Shown here piece after piece: positions 1 to 8,564 of a stretch of DNA of 64,000 nt. How positions within the stretch are numbered: position 1 is the stretch's first letter; each line of letters begins with the position of its first letter. The stretch is from Phyllobacterium zundukense (GTDB lineage: Bacteria; Pseudomonadota; Alphaproteobacteria; Rhizobiales; Rhizobiaceae): contig NZ_CP017940.1 in NCBI RefSeq assembly GCF_002764115.1, positions 1,462,501 through 1,526,500 on the forward strand. The letters run 5' to 3'. The notes beneath the pieces were generated by a model. The model did no database searches, had not been told where the DNA came from, and saw only the letters and a program-made list of their open reading frames with translations. The position numbers and the translations under genes were made by a program.

Positions 1-345
1 ATTGCAAGTGGTTACGTCAACCGCATGATCGAAGTTGAGAGCCATGGCTGGGGTGATGTCTTCCCAGCAATGGAACGACTAGGTGTCCGCTACAGACTTT
101 CATTCTGGACCTTAAATCACCTCAGAAAGCGCCGAGCAAAAACGGTCGATGACAACACGTTTCTGCGCATCCGGGCAGCCTATCTCGATTTCTGCGAGCG
201 ACAGATTGCAAACCTCACACACGAGCTCGAAGTCGAAAGGTCAATAAATCCGGATGCTCATATGGAAGATTTCGAGCGCGAGGCTTCGCAGCTTCTGGCG
301 AAGGTGCGTGAAGCGAAGGAAACCTCAAAAGTGCGAAAAGCTTGA
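1..345 (+). CDS. Phage-type hypothetical protein, 5' end cut by window edge
   Basis: The frame is open to base 1 with an internal ATG at 25, so the gene probably starts upstream of the window. The visible part (about 114 residues) is charged and helical, with a SHGWGD segment followed by YRLSFWTLNHLRKRRAK, a layout I recall from small rhizobial prophage proteins that look like DNA-binding helices. The C-terminal third is a probable coiled coil rich in Glu and Lys. It heads a tight string of small genes leading to the DUF1376 gene, so an early phage role in replication or regulation is inferred. No firm function. Confidence 0.6.
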   Translation: MASGYVNRMIEVESHGWGDVFPAMERLGVRYRLSFWTLNHLRKRRAKTVDDNTFLRIRAAYLDFCERQIANLTHELEVERSINPDAHMEDFEREASQLLAKVREAKETSKVRKA

Positions 346-362
346 AAGGGCGAGGTCTAATC

Positions 363-611
363 ATGGATGATCTCAAGATACCGCATTATGTGAAGCCATT
401 CCTCGGCCGGATACGTGGAGGCGCGACGCTGGTCAGCCAGGTTTCGCAATCCGAAGAGGCAACAGAAAAGGGGGATGGCCACATTTACTTCACCCATCCT
501 GACGGAAGGCCAGTAGGTGCTGCTTCTGCGGTTTTCTGCATTCGAAATGGCCTTGTGACCCCTGAGGGCGATGATCTATTCGGCGGTTCCCAGACGTATC
601 GGGCGGCTTGA
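363..611 (+). CDS. Small hypothetical prophage protein
   Basis: An 82-residue protein beginning MDDLKIPHYV. A TTG at 342 is also open, but the ATG at 363 has a purine-rich site (GGGCGAGG) just upstream and is preferred. No domain recognised. Its stop overlaps the region before the next start at 614, so it looks translationally linked to its neighbours in the early prophage operon. Confidence 0.5.
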   Translation: MDDLKIPHYVKPFLGRIRGGATLVSQVSQSEEATEKGDGHIYFTHPDGRPVGAASAVFCIRNGLVTPEGDDLFGGSQTYRAA

Positions 612-613
612 TC

Positions 614-820
614 ATGGACGAACGTCGATCCTCCCAAGATATGGCCGAAGAACTGTCGAAGTTGCTTTACGGAAAGTACGATTGGCTTTCCCGGTTTTCC
701 TCCGGCAGAGAAAAGCGCCCTGATCACGACATTGAGCGTATGGAGCGCGAACGTGATGTGTTGACGCAAGCCGCCAGTGATTATCGCCGCGCTGCTGAAC
801 GTGATCGAGGTGCGGCATGA
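614..820 (+). CDS. Small hypothetical prophage protein
   Basis: A 68-residue, highly charged protein (MDERRSSQDM start) with likely helical heptads in the C-terminal half. A TTG at 608 is possible, but the ATG at 614 is the simpler start. Its stop overlaps the start of the DUF1376 gene by 4 bases (ATGA), indicating coupled translation. Function unknown. Confidence 0.5.
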   Translation: MDERRSSQDMAEELSKLLYGKYDWLSRFSSGREKRPDHDIERMERERDVLTQAASDYRRAAERDRGAA

Positions 821-1431
821 AACACGGCTTGGAATGGTACAAACACGAGCCCAGAGCCTTCATTGACGGTGTTCAGGGAATGGGGCCAGAACTGATTGGC
901 GCCTACATTGTCCTGCTCGATCTGATTTACGCACGCGGCGATGAAACGATGCGTGATGATCGACATCTTGCGGGCATTCTTGGCTGTTCAATCCGCAAGG
1001 CCACGAGCCTTACCGACAGTCTGATAGAGCAGAATAAAATCCAATTTGAAGGCGGTTATCTCTCCAATTCGCGCGCAAAAAGAGACGTGAAATCCGCTCG
1101 AAACAGCTACGAAACCCGGTCGAAATCTCAGTCTGTTCGGCGCGAAAATGAAGCTGAGTTGAATGAAAACAACGATTTAAAGGACAAACCTGAGACAAGC
1201 GCCTTTATTAGAAAAGATAAGAACAGAATAGATGAAAAACCTACCTGTTTTTCAGGGCGCGCAAGCGCGCGAAAACCTAATGGATTTGTCCATGTTCGAA
1301 AATCAACAGACGCAGCACGTTCACTCATCCAGGAGCTACAGGAAAATGAACAATTCGGAGAAGATCGAGGCGACGAAATCCTTGACCAAGCTGTTCGGAA
1401 GTTTCCCACAATCGCCCATGTCGGATCCTGA
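817..1431 (+). CDS. DUF1376 phage replication-type protein
   Basis: The N-terminal ~90 residues (WYKHEPRAFIDGVQGM, then LIGAYIVLLDLIYARGD) match the DUF1376 pattern, a winged-helix-like domain common in early phage genes and often linked to replication initiation. The rest is a low-complexity charged tail rich in Lys, Asn and Ser. The last ~28 codons overlap another open frame starting at 1346 that looks more protein-like, so either the genes overlap by 86 bases or this 3' end has slipped frame. It sits in a run of coupled early genes upstream of the NusG-like gene. The family assignment is from recall; the role in replication is inference. Confidence 0.7.
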   Translation: MKHGLEWYKHEPRAFIDGVQGMGPELIGAYIVLLDLIYARGDETMRDDRHLAGILGCSIRKATSLTDSLIEQNKIQFEGGYLSNSRAKRDVKSARNSYETRSKSQSVRRENEAELNENNDLKDKPETSAFIRKDKNRIDEKPTCFSGRASARKPNGFVHVRKSTDAARSLIQELQENEQFGEDRGDEILDQAVRKFPTIAHVGS

Positions 1432-1648
1432 CCTACAGCTTCGTGCCTACCTGGAAGCTGTCGAGGACTTCGAGTGCGTCGACGTGCTGGCAGCGGTCGA
1501 ACGTTTTCGCCAAGGCGAGGTCAAAGAGGCAAACAAGGCATTCTGTCCCTCAACGGCGCAGCTGTGTAACGAAGTTCGCCATCGCAAACAAATGCGCGAG
1601 ATCATGGCTAGGGCAGGGGTGAAGCCCGGACTGAACCTCATCCAATAA
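1346..1648 (+). CDS. Hypothetical prophage protein
   Basis: A 100-residue product starting MNNSEKIEATKSL. The frame is open from 1232, but the ATG at 1346 has AGGAG about 10 bases upstream and is preferred. Residues ~20-75 form a compact mixed helical region ending in a basic stretch (CNEVRHRKQMREIMARAG). It overlaps the 3' end of the DUF1376 gene in another frame and lies 22 bases before the NusG-like gene, so the two are probably cotranscribed. No family recognised; it may help load replication factors, but that is a guess from position only. Confidence 0.5.
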   Translation: MNNSEKIEATKSLTKLFGSFPQSPMSDPDLQLRAYLEAVEDFECVDVLAAVERFRQGEVKEANKAFCPSTAQLCNEVRHRKQMREIMARAGVKPGLNLIQ

Positions 1649-1670
1649 CGAGCGAACCCGGACAGGATCA

Positions 1671-2255
1671 ATGAAAGCGGCAATCGACAAACACAACCAC
1701 TGGTACGTCGTCAGGACGAACGTTAAGTGCGAAGAGAAAGCCTCGGAGAATATTCGTAAAGCCGGATACGACGTCTTTTACCCGCGCCGCAGGGTCGAGG
1801 TGAAGAACCGGCGAACGCACATCTATACGACGCGAGAAAGCGCCCTGATGCCCCGCTATTTGTTCGTGGGGCTACCTCCGGCCGACAGAAACTTCTTCAA
1901 AGTTCGCAACGGCGACGGTGTAGAATGCATCCTCGGCGTGGGCGGCCGTCCGGCTCGCATTTCAGCCGATCATGTCGAAGCAATCTACCTCGCAGAAGTC
2001 GAAATGCAGTTCGATGATACCCGCGCCGCGCGCATCCATCGAAAAAAGGAAGCGAGATCGAAAAAGGCGACGACGGAAACGCAGTTCCCGAAAGGTAGGG
2101 GCATCCTGGTAACGGACAATATGAACCCGTTGGCAAGGTTTGGAGGCGTTGTTCAGGAGATCACCAAATCGGGAAGGGTCATAGCCCTTGTCGAACTTTT
2201 CGGGCGCATGACGCCTGTTGAATTCGAGGCTAGGCAGCTTAGTCCTGCGGCATAA
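1671..2255 (+). CDS. NusG-like transcription (anti)termination protein
   Basis: A 194-residue protein with the NusG plan. An NGN domain covers about residues 9-105 (start HWYVVRTNVKCEEKA, then YDVFYPRR and LMPRYLFVG), a basic linker follows (HRKKEARSKK), and a KOW-like C-terminal domain covers ~140-190 (PLARFGGVVQEITKSGR, VALVELFGRMTPVEF). Family members bind RNA polymerase and control elongation or termination; specialised paralogues act on single operons. The position after early phage genes, and formerly before packaging genes, suggests an antiterminator for late phage transcription. Unusually, its 3' end occurs again as decayed copies at about 4240, 5333, 6846, 8405, 12468 and 15255. This copy is intact. 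The phage-antiterminator role is inference. Confidence 0.88.
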   Translation: MKAAIDKHNHWYVVRTNVKCEEKASENIRKAGYDVFYPRRRVEVKNRRTHIYTTRESALMPRYLFVGLPPADRNFFKVRNGDGVECILGVGGRPARISADHVEAIYLAEVEMQFDDTRAARIHRKKEARSKKATTETQFPKGRGILVTDNMNPLARFGGVVQEITKSGRVIALVELFGRMTPVEFEARQLSPAA

Positions 2256-2330
2256 GACCGACGCAATGTCCGCAGTGCTAGCCTGCGCGTCCGGAAAAAG
2301 CGCCCGGTGGGTCGCCAGCTACGCCCGCAA

Positions 2331-2813
2331 TCAATAGTAGGATGAGACGCACGCCCGTCGCGGACCGTAGTAGGGCTGGAACGTGTTGTCGTAAGCCCTG
2401 TAGGACCGGTAGCGGGCATAGCACCAGCGCGTGTGTGCGTTGCCGCCATAATAGACCTGGCGGTAATTGCGTGGCGCGTAGTAGCGCGGACGGTAATAGG
2501 TCGGCCCGTAATAGCCCTGATCGTAGTAGCTGGGGCCATAATACCTCGGCTGCGCCAGCAATCCGCCGATGATTACGCCAGTCGCGAGCCCGCCGAGTGC
2601 CAATGCCCAATCGTCGTTACCATTGTGGTGTCCATGCCCGCGGTAGCCTCGATAGTATCCACGGTTGTAACCGCCGCGGTAACGCCTGTACTGGACCGGC
2701 TGCGCCTCTTGGACTTCGATCTTCGGCACGGCAACGGTGGGAAACGCCATGGCCGGCGGGGCGCTCGTCAGCGCCGTCACCAGCGACAGGGCAAAGATTG
2801 CTAACCTTTTCAT
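2331..2813 (-). CDS. BA14K family exported protein
   Basis: A 160-residue protein with a clear signal peptide (MKRLAIFALSLVTALTSAPPAMA), a Tyr/Arg/Gly-rich middle, one hydrophobic segment (ALALGGLATGVIIGGLLA) and a C-terminal module WCYARYRSYRAYDNTF...GPRRAC, which is the BA14K signature first described in Brucella. The start at 2813 is chosen over an upstream in-frame ATG at 2861 because GGAAAGGTGA precedes it and the signal peptide begins there. The low-complexity YYGPxYY repeats are typical of this family. BA14K proteins are cell-envelope, lectin-like and immunoreactive in Brucella; their role elsewhere is uncertain. It is convergent to the NusG-like gene and is the first cargo gene after it. 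Confidence 0.82.
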   Translation of the reverse strand: MKRLAIFALSLVTALTSAPPAMAFPTVAVPKIEVQEAQPVQYRRYRGGYNRGYYRGYRGHGHHNGNDDWALALGGLATGVIIGGLLAQPRYYGPSYYDQGYYGPTYYRPRYYAPRNYRQVYYGGNAHTRWCYARYRSYRAYDNTFQPYYGPRRACVSSYY

Positions 2814-3084
2814 TGGCTTCACCTTTCCTCTGCAGTGCTCCGCGTCGAAGACGGCGCGCAAGGACGCTGCAGCCCTTTAAATGCTCTGCGCAATTTTACT
2901 CCAAAATCGATTTTGACTCGAGAAATTATGCGTTAGCAGGAAAGCTTTCTTTCAAAATTGGTCCATTCGCGGTGTCGCATCGCCGTGCGCGAAAAACGCA
3001 TTTTGTTGATCGCGAACGCTCGTATCGTTGGCCCTCTTTCCATCCGTTGCGATCCTTCTGCAGGTGAGGCCGCTTTGGGCCCAA

Positions 3085-3145
3085 TTCCGGTCATTAACAG
3101 CAGGTGCATCAAATGGCCGGATTCGACCCATTGCGGAAATTCCCT
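3085..3145. repeat. Intergenic repeat shared with 11737-11790
   Basis: The stretch containing TTAACAGCAGGTGC and TTCGACCCATTGCGG recurs with few changes at 11737-11790 and partly near 4365 and 5690. It resembles a widespread rhizobial intergenic sequence that often yields false short ORFs. It lies in the 400-base gap 2814-3215, where no gene is visible. Confidence 0.6.
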
Positions 3146-3215
3146 AGAGAAATGACGGGCGACTTGGGGGAACGAATTGCCTATGTTCAAGCTAACTTTT
3201 CGGGGAGCCAAGGTA

Positions 3216-4175
3216 ATGATGAGGCTAGGCATTCTGTTCATCTATCTGAGCATGGGGCCATTTTACGCCTCGGCCGCATTCGCTTTGGAAGACAGGTTGG
3301 TGGTCAATTCTCGCACGCTTGCTGAGGACGATTTTCTGCGTGGCAACACCACGGCGGGAACACCGGTCACTCTGAGTGGCAATCTAAGTGGACCAGAGGG
3401 CGTCAACAAACTGCCGGTCGTCATCTTGCTGCACGGCACGGATGGACCTGGGAGCGGCGCGGTATGGGCTTGGGAGCGGTTTCTCAATAGCATCGATATC
3501 GCAACGCTGAGCCTCGACAGCTACACGGGACGGAGTCTCACGCAGGCCTCAACTGATCAATCTCTGTTCGGTCAATTCACGCAAATCTATGATGCTTATA
3601 GAGCCGCCGATGCGCTGGCGGACCACCCAAAGATTGACACCACACGGATTGCGCTGATGGGGTTTTCCCGTGGCGGCAATGCAGCGCTATATTCGGCAAT
3701 GACACGCTTCCAGAAAACGTTCGGCCCGTCCAAGGGTCGCATAGTGGCGCATTTACCATTTTATCCCGCATGCAATTTCCAGCTTGTCGGGGAATTGGAG
3801 GTTGCCGACGCACCAATCCGCGAATTCCACGGCACCGATGACGACTGGACACCTGCCGCGCCTTGTCGCTCCTATATTGATCGCCTGGCTGCGGCTGGCG
3901 AGGACGCGACAATGACAGAGTACAAGGGCGCAATTCATGCATTCGACAGCCCACGCAACCCGGCGCGTTTCACTGATTCCGACAATCAAACCTCGCGAAA
4001 TTGCATGCGTACGGAGGTGGACGGGAAGCTCCTCAATGCCGCGACTGGCCGCCCTTTCAGCTATTCCGACGCCTGTGTCGAATTCGGTCCGAGCTCACAG
4101 TACAACGATGCTGCCGCAACGGCGGCACAGGCTGCTGTGAAGGCGTTCCTGGAAGAGGTCTTTGGAAGAAACTGA
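3216..4175 (+). CDS. Exported dienelactone hydrolase-like alpha/beta hydrolase
   Basis: About 319 residues with an N-terminal signal peptide (MRLGILFIYLSMGPFYASAAFA). The alpha/beta-hydrolase marks are visible: an oxyanion region VVILLHGTDGPG, the nucleophile elbow GFSRGG (Ser), an acid in GTDDDWTP and a catalytic His in GAIHAFDSP. This is the dienelactone-hydrolase/acyl-peptidase-like layout; the substrate cannot be told from sequence. The protein is predicted periplasmic. The start is set at the tandem ATGs 3216/3219, where the signal peptide begins, rather than 3177. A remnant of the NusG-like 3' end follows about 65 bases downstream, so it forms one cargo unit with the BA14K gene. Confidence 0.8.
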   Translation: MMRLGILFIYLSMGPFYASAAFALEDRLVVNSRTLAEDDFLRGNTTAGTPVTLSGNLSGPEGVNKLPVVILLHGTDGPGSGAVWAWERFLNSIDIATLSLDSYTGRSLTQASTDQSLFGQFTQIYDAYRAADALADHPKIDTTRIALMGFSRGGNAALYSAMTRFQKTFGPSKGRIVAHLPFYPACNFQLVGELEVADAPIREFHGTDDDWTPAAPCRSYIDRLAAAGEDATMTEYKGAIHAFDSPRNPARFTDSDNQTSRNCMRTEVDGKLLNAATGRPFSYSDACVEFGPSSQYNDAAATAAQAAVKAFLEEVFGRN

Positions 4176-4239
4176 ACTCCGCGTTATTGGCGTGGTGGCC
4201 ATCGCACTCAATGCCGGCTTTGAGAGCATCGAACTCCGT

Positions 4240-4362
4240 ACGGTTACAGCTTCGGACCATCCTTGCGGCAGAGTGATCGCGCTTTGGACGGATGACGCCA
4301 GTTGAATTCGAGGCTAGGCAGCTTAGTCCTGCGGCATAAGACCGACGCAATGTCCGCAGTGC
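4240..4362 (+). pseudogene. Decayed 3' end of the NusG-like gene (copy 2)
   Basis: Bases ~4290-4362 match the last 49 coding bases, the stop and the downstream flank of the gene at 1671-2255 with only a few mismatches (GTTGAATTCGAGGCTAGGCA is shared). Upstream of that, a shorter relic of the KOW region (GAGTGATCGCGCTT) is joined with about a dozen bases missing. No open frame remains. It separates the hydrolase gene from the DnaB-like gene. Confidence 0.8.
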
Positions 4363-4429
4363 GCCAACACCGGTCATTGGAAGAGCGACTGCCGGGATGC
4401 TCCTGCGGCATGGCGGCAGTCGATCATGC

Positions 4430-5143
4430 TTAGGCCACGTCCTGGAGCTGGGCCTCGCCGTTGTGCAAGAAGCACGCTTTGGAGAAGAGCCCTAAATCGA
4501 CGAGGTTGGGCAGGCGAACATCCCGCAGATCCGGCAGGCGCTTGCTTTCAGGATCAAAAGACCGGTCAATCTGGGAGATGAACCCGAGTATAACGCCGGT
4601 CTTTCTGGCGAAAGCGCCAAGCGCAAGAACTTGCTCTGAAAGCGCAGGCTTGCTTCGCTGCTGGTCGAGTACCTGCAGGTAGTCGATTACGGCAACTGTT
4701 CCTCTCTCCGATCCCGACAAATGGCGGATGATGTATTCCGCGCTGATTTCATTGGACGTGACAATCTCCAGCGTATCGCCAATACCGGAAGGGGCTTTTT
4801 CCAAAGACCGGATGTGTTTTCTTGCCTGTTGTTCAGTGAATTCCAACGTAAAGAACACCGCTCTCCGCTCATCTCGGGCGGCGTCGAGCAAAAGCTGAAG
4901 TCCAAGCTTGGTCTTGCCATGGCCGGGGCGTCCAGCCACTAACAGCAGATCACCGTCATCCAGACGGGATAATATTGTCTCCGAAAGCGCCGCTGCCGCG
5001 ATTTGCGACGAAAGTAAACTCCATCGCGCAAATCCCTCCTCACGAGCGATTTGATCCAGTGCGTCGTGCAGAGGGACACCATTGTGTCGAGCCATGAGTT
5101 TGGCGCGACGTTTCAATTGGAATATGGGGGCAGAAAGCTTCAT
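4430..5143 (-). CDS. DnaB-like RecA-fold ATPase (short helicase-like protein)
   Basis: A 237-residue protein. Residues ~1-45 form a helical N-terminal module (ALDQIAREEGFARWSLL) also seen before other domains in rhizobial proteins. Residues ~60-235 are a RecA-like core with Walker A GRPGHGKTK, a Walker B-type AVIDYLQVL and a sensor-like FISQIDR, in the order found in the DnaB C-terminal domain. It is far shorter than a replicative DnaB (~450-500), with no primase-binding N-domain. The start ATG at 5143 has GGAGG seven bases upstream. It lies between two NusG-like remnants as a single-gene cargo unit. The ATPase fold is well supported; helicase activity and any defence or phage role are inference. 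Confidence 0.75.
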   Translation of the reverse strand: MKLSAPIFQLKRRAKLMARHNGVPLHDALDQIAREEGFARWSLLSSQIAAAALSETILSRLDDGDLLLVAGRPGHGKTKLGLQLLLDAARDERRAVFFTLEFTEQQARKHIRSLEKAPSGIGDTLEIVTSNEISAEYIIRHLSGSERGTVAVIDYLQVLDQQRSKPALSEQVLALGAFARKTGVILGFISQIDRSFDPESKRLPDLRDVRLPNLVDLGLFSKACFLHNGEAQLQDVA

Positions 5144-5332
5144 CAAAGAACCTCCATTCCGAGCCAGAAACGCAACCCCTCCTTATGCGACGCTCGAACA
5201 GATGGTTCGACGATGATGATCTCACCCCGTATGTGCGATACTTCCCCAAAAGGAGGGGGGAGGCGTGGGCCAAGCCTGTGGAGCGGAGACTAGCGGTCCG
5301 CGTGATTCGTCGCAAGCATCAATGGCCGCAAA

Positions 5333-5682
5333 GGGCCAACACCAGACTTTGGGCCCGGTGGAGAACAGCCAGCTCGTGCGCGAATTGTCGGAGCGATCTA
5401 TCTGGCCAGAATCGACCTGCAGCTCGATGACACCTCGCATTCACCGCAAGGAAGAGGCGAGAAGGAACAAGGCAAAAACAGAAAGTGAGTTCTCTCCTGG
5501 TCTATCTTTTTCGCCACCGAAGGAGGGAACCCCTTTTCCACGTTCGGCGGTGTAGTTGATACAGTTACAAACTCCGGCCGAGTGATCGCGCTTATTGATA
5601 TTTTCGGACGCATGACGCCAGTTGAATTCGCGCCGAGACAGCTCACCCCTGCTGCATAGACCGACTTAGTTTCTGCTTCGCA
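5333..5682 (+). pseudogene. Decayed C-terminal half of the NusG-like gene (copy 3)
   Basis: This copy covers linker plus KOW. In one frame HRKEEARRNKAKTESEF can be read, and further on GRVIALIDIFGRMTPVEF in another, so at least one frameshift and a stop have accumulated. It ends with a stop and GACCGACTTAGT-type flank like the other copies. By eye it is much closer to copy 4 (6846-7245) than to the intact gene, so it came from a divergent relative or is an older duplication. Its N-terminal NGN domain is missing. Confidence 0.8.
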
Positions 5683-6104
5683 GATTTCAGTCATTGACAG
5701 CAACCGGCTGTGAGAGCAGACCTTTAACTGGCTGACACGCTTGAGCGCTTGCAGGCGTGAGGTTGGGGCCAAGTGTTTGACGCTGACGGGAGAGCTTTTC
5801 CTCGCTACTGGCGCAGACAGGGAGTATATTTGTTTGTTGACGCTGAGACACAGAGGCCCAGCGACAGAGAACTCAAGACACCTTTTAAATTGGGTGCGTT
5901 CTGTATTGACACTTACTTGGCACGCTTAAGTTTTCTGTCCTGCCTAAATCGTCCTTTGCGTAATTCTGACCGGAATCTTTATTGCTTAGTTTGGAGGGGC
6001 AGCGTTCCGATGCAGATCATCCAGAGCTGCGGCACACGCTCATTATCCTAAACGGGCGCACAGCTGCATTCCGGGAACGTTGAAATCGAAAGGAGGACTC
6101 ACCC
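5683..6104. other. Gap with no supported gene
   Basis: About 420 bases between the NusG-like remnant and the cupin gene. Short open frames here have no ribosome-binding site or protein-like composition. The first 30 bases repeat the flank seen after other remnants (TCAGTCATTGACAGCAACC). AGGAGG at about 6092 serves the cupin gene. Confidence 0.5.
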
Positions 6105-6722
6105 ATGAAACCGCGATCCCTCAGCGCGCGCCGTATTGGCGTGCTCATGTTCTCACTGTGTGCTTTCGGGTTGATGACGTCAGCCTCGATGACCGCTGAA
6201 AGCAAATTCGTCGTCGAGCTGGTGGTTGAAAAAAAGGTGAAAGAACTGCCGTCCGCACCGTTGTACTGGCGTGTGGAGAATTTCCCGACGCTGACGCAGG
6301 CCCAGGGCGCTGTAGGCCCGACCTCGCTTGCGGCTGAGGTCGCGGGCAAGGTATGGCTGTTCACGCTAGGACCGAAGGATGGCTCTACGCCCGGTGGAAC
6401 CAAGGTCGCCGAGATCGGACCCCTTTCGCCGATCAGCGCGAGCGAGTATTTGCTGCGCGTCAACCGCGCCGGTGGAGCGCCCGGTGCCAAGTCGTCCATC
6501 CATACACATCCAGGACCGGAGGTCTTCTATGTACTGGCCGGCAAGCTCGGTCAGAGAACGCCCCACGGCGTGGCCTATGCCGAAGCCGGCACGACCATGG
6601 CCGGACACGGGGCGGACACGCCGATGGAAGTGTTCAGCGCCGGTACAACCGATCTCAATCAGCTGGCCATCTTCGTGGTAGACGCGGATCGGCCGTTCTC
6701 GTCCCCGGCCACCCTCGACTGA
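6105..6722 (+). CDS. Exported cupin-domain protein
   Basis: A 205-residue protein with an N-terminal hydrophobic signal (RIGVLMFSLCAFGLMTSASM). The cupin core lies at ~110-190: HTHPGPEVFYVLAGKL is the first cupin motif with the metal-binding His and Glu, and the second motif region GHGADTPMEVFSAG follows. It is likely a small periplasmic beta-barrel metal-binding protein; the ligand or enzymatic activity cannot be deduced. The start at 6105 has AAAGGAGG ten bases upstream. It is flanked on both sides by decayed NusG-like copies 3 and 4, so it forms a single-gene cargo unit. Confidence 0.8.
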   Translation: MKPRSLSARRIGVLMFSLCAFGLMTSASMTAESKFVVELVVEKKVKELPSAPLYWRVENFPTLTQAQGAVGPTSLAAEVAGKVWLFTLGPKDGSTPGGTKVAEIGPLSPISASEYLLRVNRAGGAPGAKSSIHTHPGPEVFYVLAGKLGQRTPHGVAYAEAGTTMAGHGADTPMEVFSAGTTDLNQLAIFVVDADRPFSSPATLD

Positions 6723-6845
6723 GGCGAAGTTTCGTGGGGTGGCGCGAGTGTCTGGTACGATCTAAGGCGGCACCCCAGCGAAGATCCGCATGGTTCCAAT
6801 AGTTGGATTTTCGCTTACATGCATCATCGAATGTACTTCCGCTCA

Positions 6846-7245
6846 CCACCCATTGCTGAGGTTCGAATCTGACGCGGGCGAACGGCAGCAATGGGGCCAA
6901 CACCAGACTTTGGGCCCGGTGGAAAACAGCCAGCTCGTGCGCGAATTGTCGGAGCGATCTATCTGGCCAGAATCGACCTGCAGCTCGATGACACCTCGTA
7001 TTCACCGCAAGGAAGAGGCGAGATCGAAAAAGGAGCAAACTCAACGTGAGTTCTCTCCTGGTCGATCAATTTTCGTCACCGAAAGAGGAAACCCTTTTGC
7101 CACGTTCGGCGGTATCGTCGATGAAGTTACAAATGCCGGCCGAGCGATAGCACTTATTGATATTTTCGGGCGCTTGACGCCAGTTGAATTCGAGCCGAGA
7201 CAGCTCACCCCTGCGGCATAGGCCGATTTAGTATCCGCTTCGCGC
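6846..7245 (+). pseudogene. Decayed C-terminal half of the NusG-like gene (copy 4)
   Basis: The best preserved remnant. From about 6985 to the stop at 7221 it reads HRKEEARSKKEQTQREF, then FATFGGIVDEVTNAGRAIAL and FGRLTPVEFEPRQLTPAA without interruption, so the linker and KOW domain are intact while the NGN domain is lost. A frame from 6790 reads through it, but the N-terminal part of that frame does not look like NusG. It is nearly the same as copy 3 at the DNA level. Whether a free KOW domain is made is unknown. Confidence 0.8.
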
Positions 7246-7288
7246 CAGCAATGATCTTTGTTCTTCGGAGGCCTGTTCCCCAACCCAA

Positions 7289-8209
7289 TCAGTATTTTGA
7301 GGGGACGTAGAGTTCCGGCGGCAGGACCTTTCGCTCGTAATCGGGATTGAACACGCGCTCGGGCAGGCTGATGTCTTCGTGCGGAACATCCTCATAGGGA
7401 ATTTGTTGAAGCAGATGATCCATGCAATTCAGGCGGGCGCGCTTCTTGTCATTGCCCTCGACGATGTACCACGGCGCTTCGGGAATATTGGTGCGGGCGA
7501 AGGTCTCTTCCTTGGCCTTGGTGTAGGCTTCCCAGCGCACGCGCGATTGCAGATCCATGGGTGACAGTTTCCACTGCTTTAAAGGGTCGTGGATGCGCAC
7601 AAGAAATCGCATCTGCTGCTCTTCGTCGGTGATAGAAAACCAATACTTCACCAACCGGACGCCGGAGCGCACCAGCATGCGCTCGAATTCGGGTACATCA
7701 TGGAAAAATTCTGCAACCTGGTCTTCGGTGGCAAATCCCATGACCCGCTCGACGCCCGAGCGGTTGTACCATGAGCGGTCGAAGAGCACGATCTCGCCGC
7801 CGGCAGGCAGATGCGGCACATAGCGCTGGAAGTACCACTGGGTCTTTTCGCGGTCGGACGGGGCGGGCAGCGCCACCACCCGCACAATGCGCGGATTCAG
7901 CCGCTGGGTGATGCGCTTGATTACACCGCCTTTGCCGGCAGAATCGCGCCCCTCGAAGATCACGACGACCTTCTCTTTGTGATAAGCGACCCAGTCCTGC
8001 AGCTTGATCAGTTCCGCCTGCAGCGAAAGCAAGGCGCGGAAATAGTCTATGCGTGGCATCGATGGTGGATGCGCCTTGCGATAGATCCTGCGGATTTCCT
8101 CGGACAGCGCCGGCTCGGAAAGTTCGAGTTCGTAGTCCTCGTCGAGCGTATCGGCGAGCTCTGCTTCCAGCCAATCCGAATTTTCGACCTTGTCCTTCGA
8201 ATAAGTCAT
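7289..8209 (-). CDS. ppk2: Polyphosphate kinase 2
   Basis: A 306-residue PPK2-family protein. Walker A EGRDSAGKGG lies at residues 86-95, the Walker B-like LFDRSWYNRSGVERVMGF at ~142, and the lid/basic region MRFLVRIHDPLKQWKLS further on, all in the order of single-domain PPK2 enzymes that transfer phosphate between polyphosphate and nucleoside di- or monophosphates in the cytoplasm. Length is normal for the family. Class (ADP, GDP or AMP specificity) cannot be set by eye. The start ATG at 8209 follows a GGAGTGGTGCG-type site. It is flanked by NusG-like copies 4 and 5. Polyphosphate metabolism fits the stress flavour of this cargo region. Confidence 0.93.
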   Translation of the reverse strand: MTYSKDKVENSDWLEAELADTLDEDYELELSEPALSEEIRRIYRKAHPPSMPRIDYFRALLSLQAELIKLQDWVAYHKEKVVVIFEGRDSAGKGGVIKRITQRLNPRIVRVVALPAPSDREKTQWYFQRYVPHLPAGGEIVLFDRSWYNRSGVERVMGFATEDQVAEFFHDVPEFERMLVRSGVRLVKYWFSITDEEQQMRFLVRIHDPLKQWKLSPMDLQSRVRWEAYTKAKEETFARTNIPEAPWYIVEGNDKKRARLNCMDHLLQQIPYEDVPHEDISLPERVFNPDYERKVLPPELYVPSKY

Positions 8210-8404
8210 CGCACCACTCCAAATTTGGCCAACTGTGCTCCCGTTTCATCCATTTATGCCATAGTCGCATGACGGTAATCTAACGTTTCGTCGCGATCAA
8301 AACCGTGCGGTCGATCCAGCGGCTCGAAGGCAGGCTCCGCCGGCAGCATAGTCCTGAGGCCTGTGGCGGCCAAAACGGGCGCGAGTTACCGATTCGACTC
8401 TTGA

Positions 8405-8500
8405 TTGTGACAGAAACATTGCGGATATGTGACGCCCGTTGAATCGAGCCGAAACCGCTCAGCCCTGCGGCATAGACCGATGTAATGTGCGCTTCGGGTC
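8405..8500 (+). pseudogene. Short decayed 3' end of the NusG-like gene (copy 5)
   Basis: Only the last ~60 bases are recognisable (TGACGCCCGTTGAATCGAGC, then CAGCCCTGCGGCATAGACCG) with the usual downstream flank. It is the shortest and most altered copy. It lies in the 355-base gap between ppk2 and the HNH gene; the remainder of that gap shows nothing else. Confidence 0.7.
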
Positions 8501-8564
8501 GATCTCGACGAGGCAGTTTATCGTCTGTTAGAAAGAAACACGCAATCTGAGGGAGAAGTGGGGA

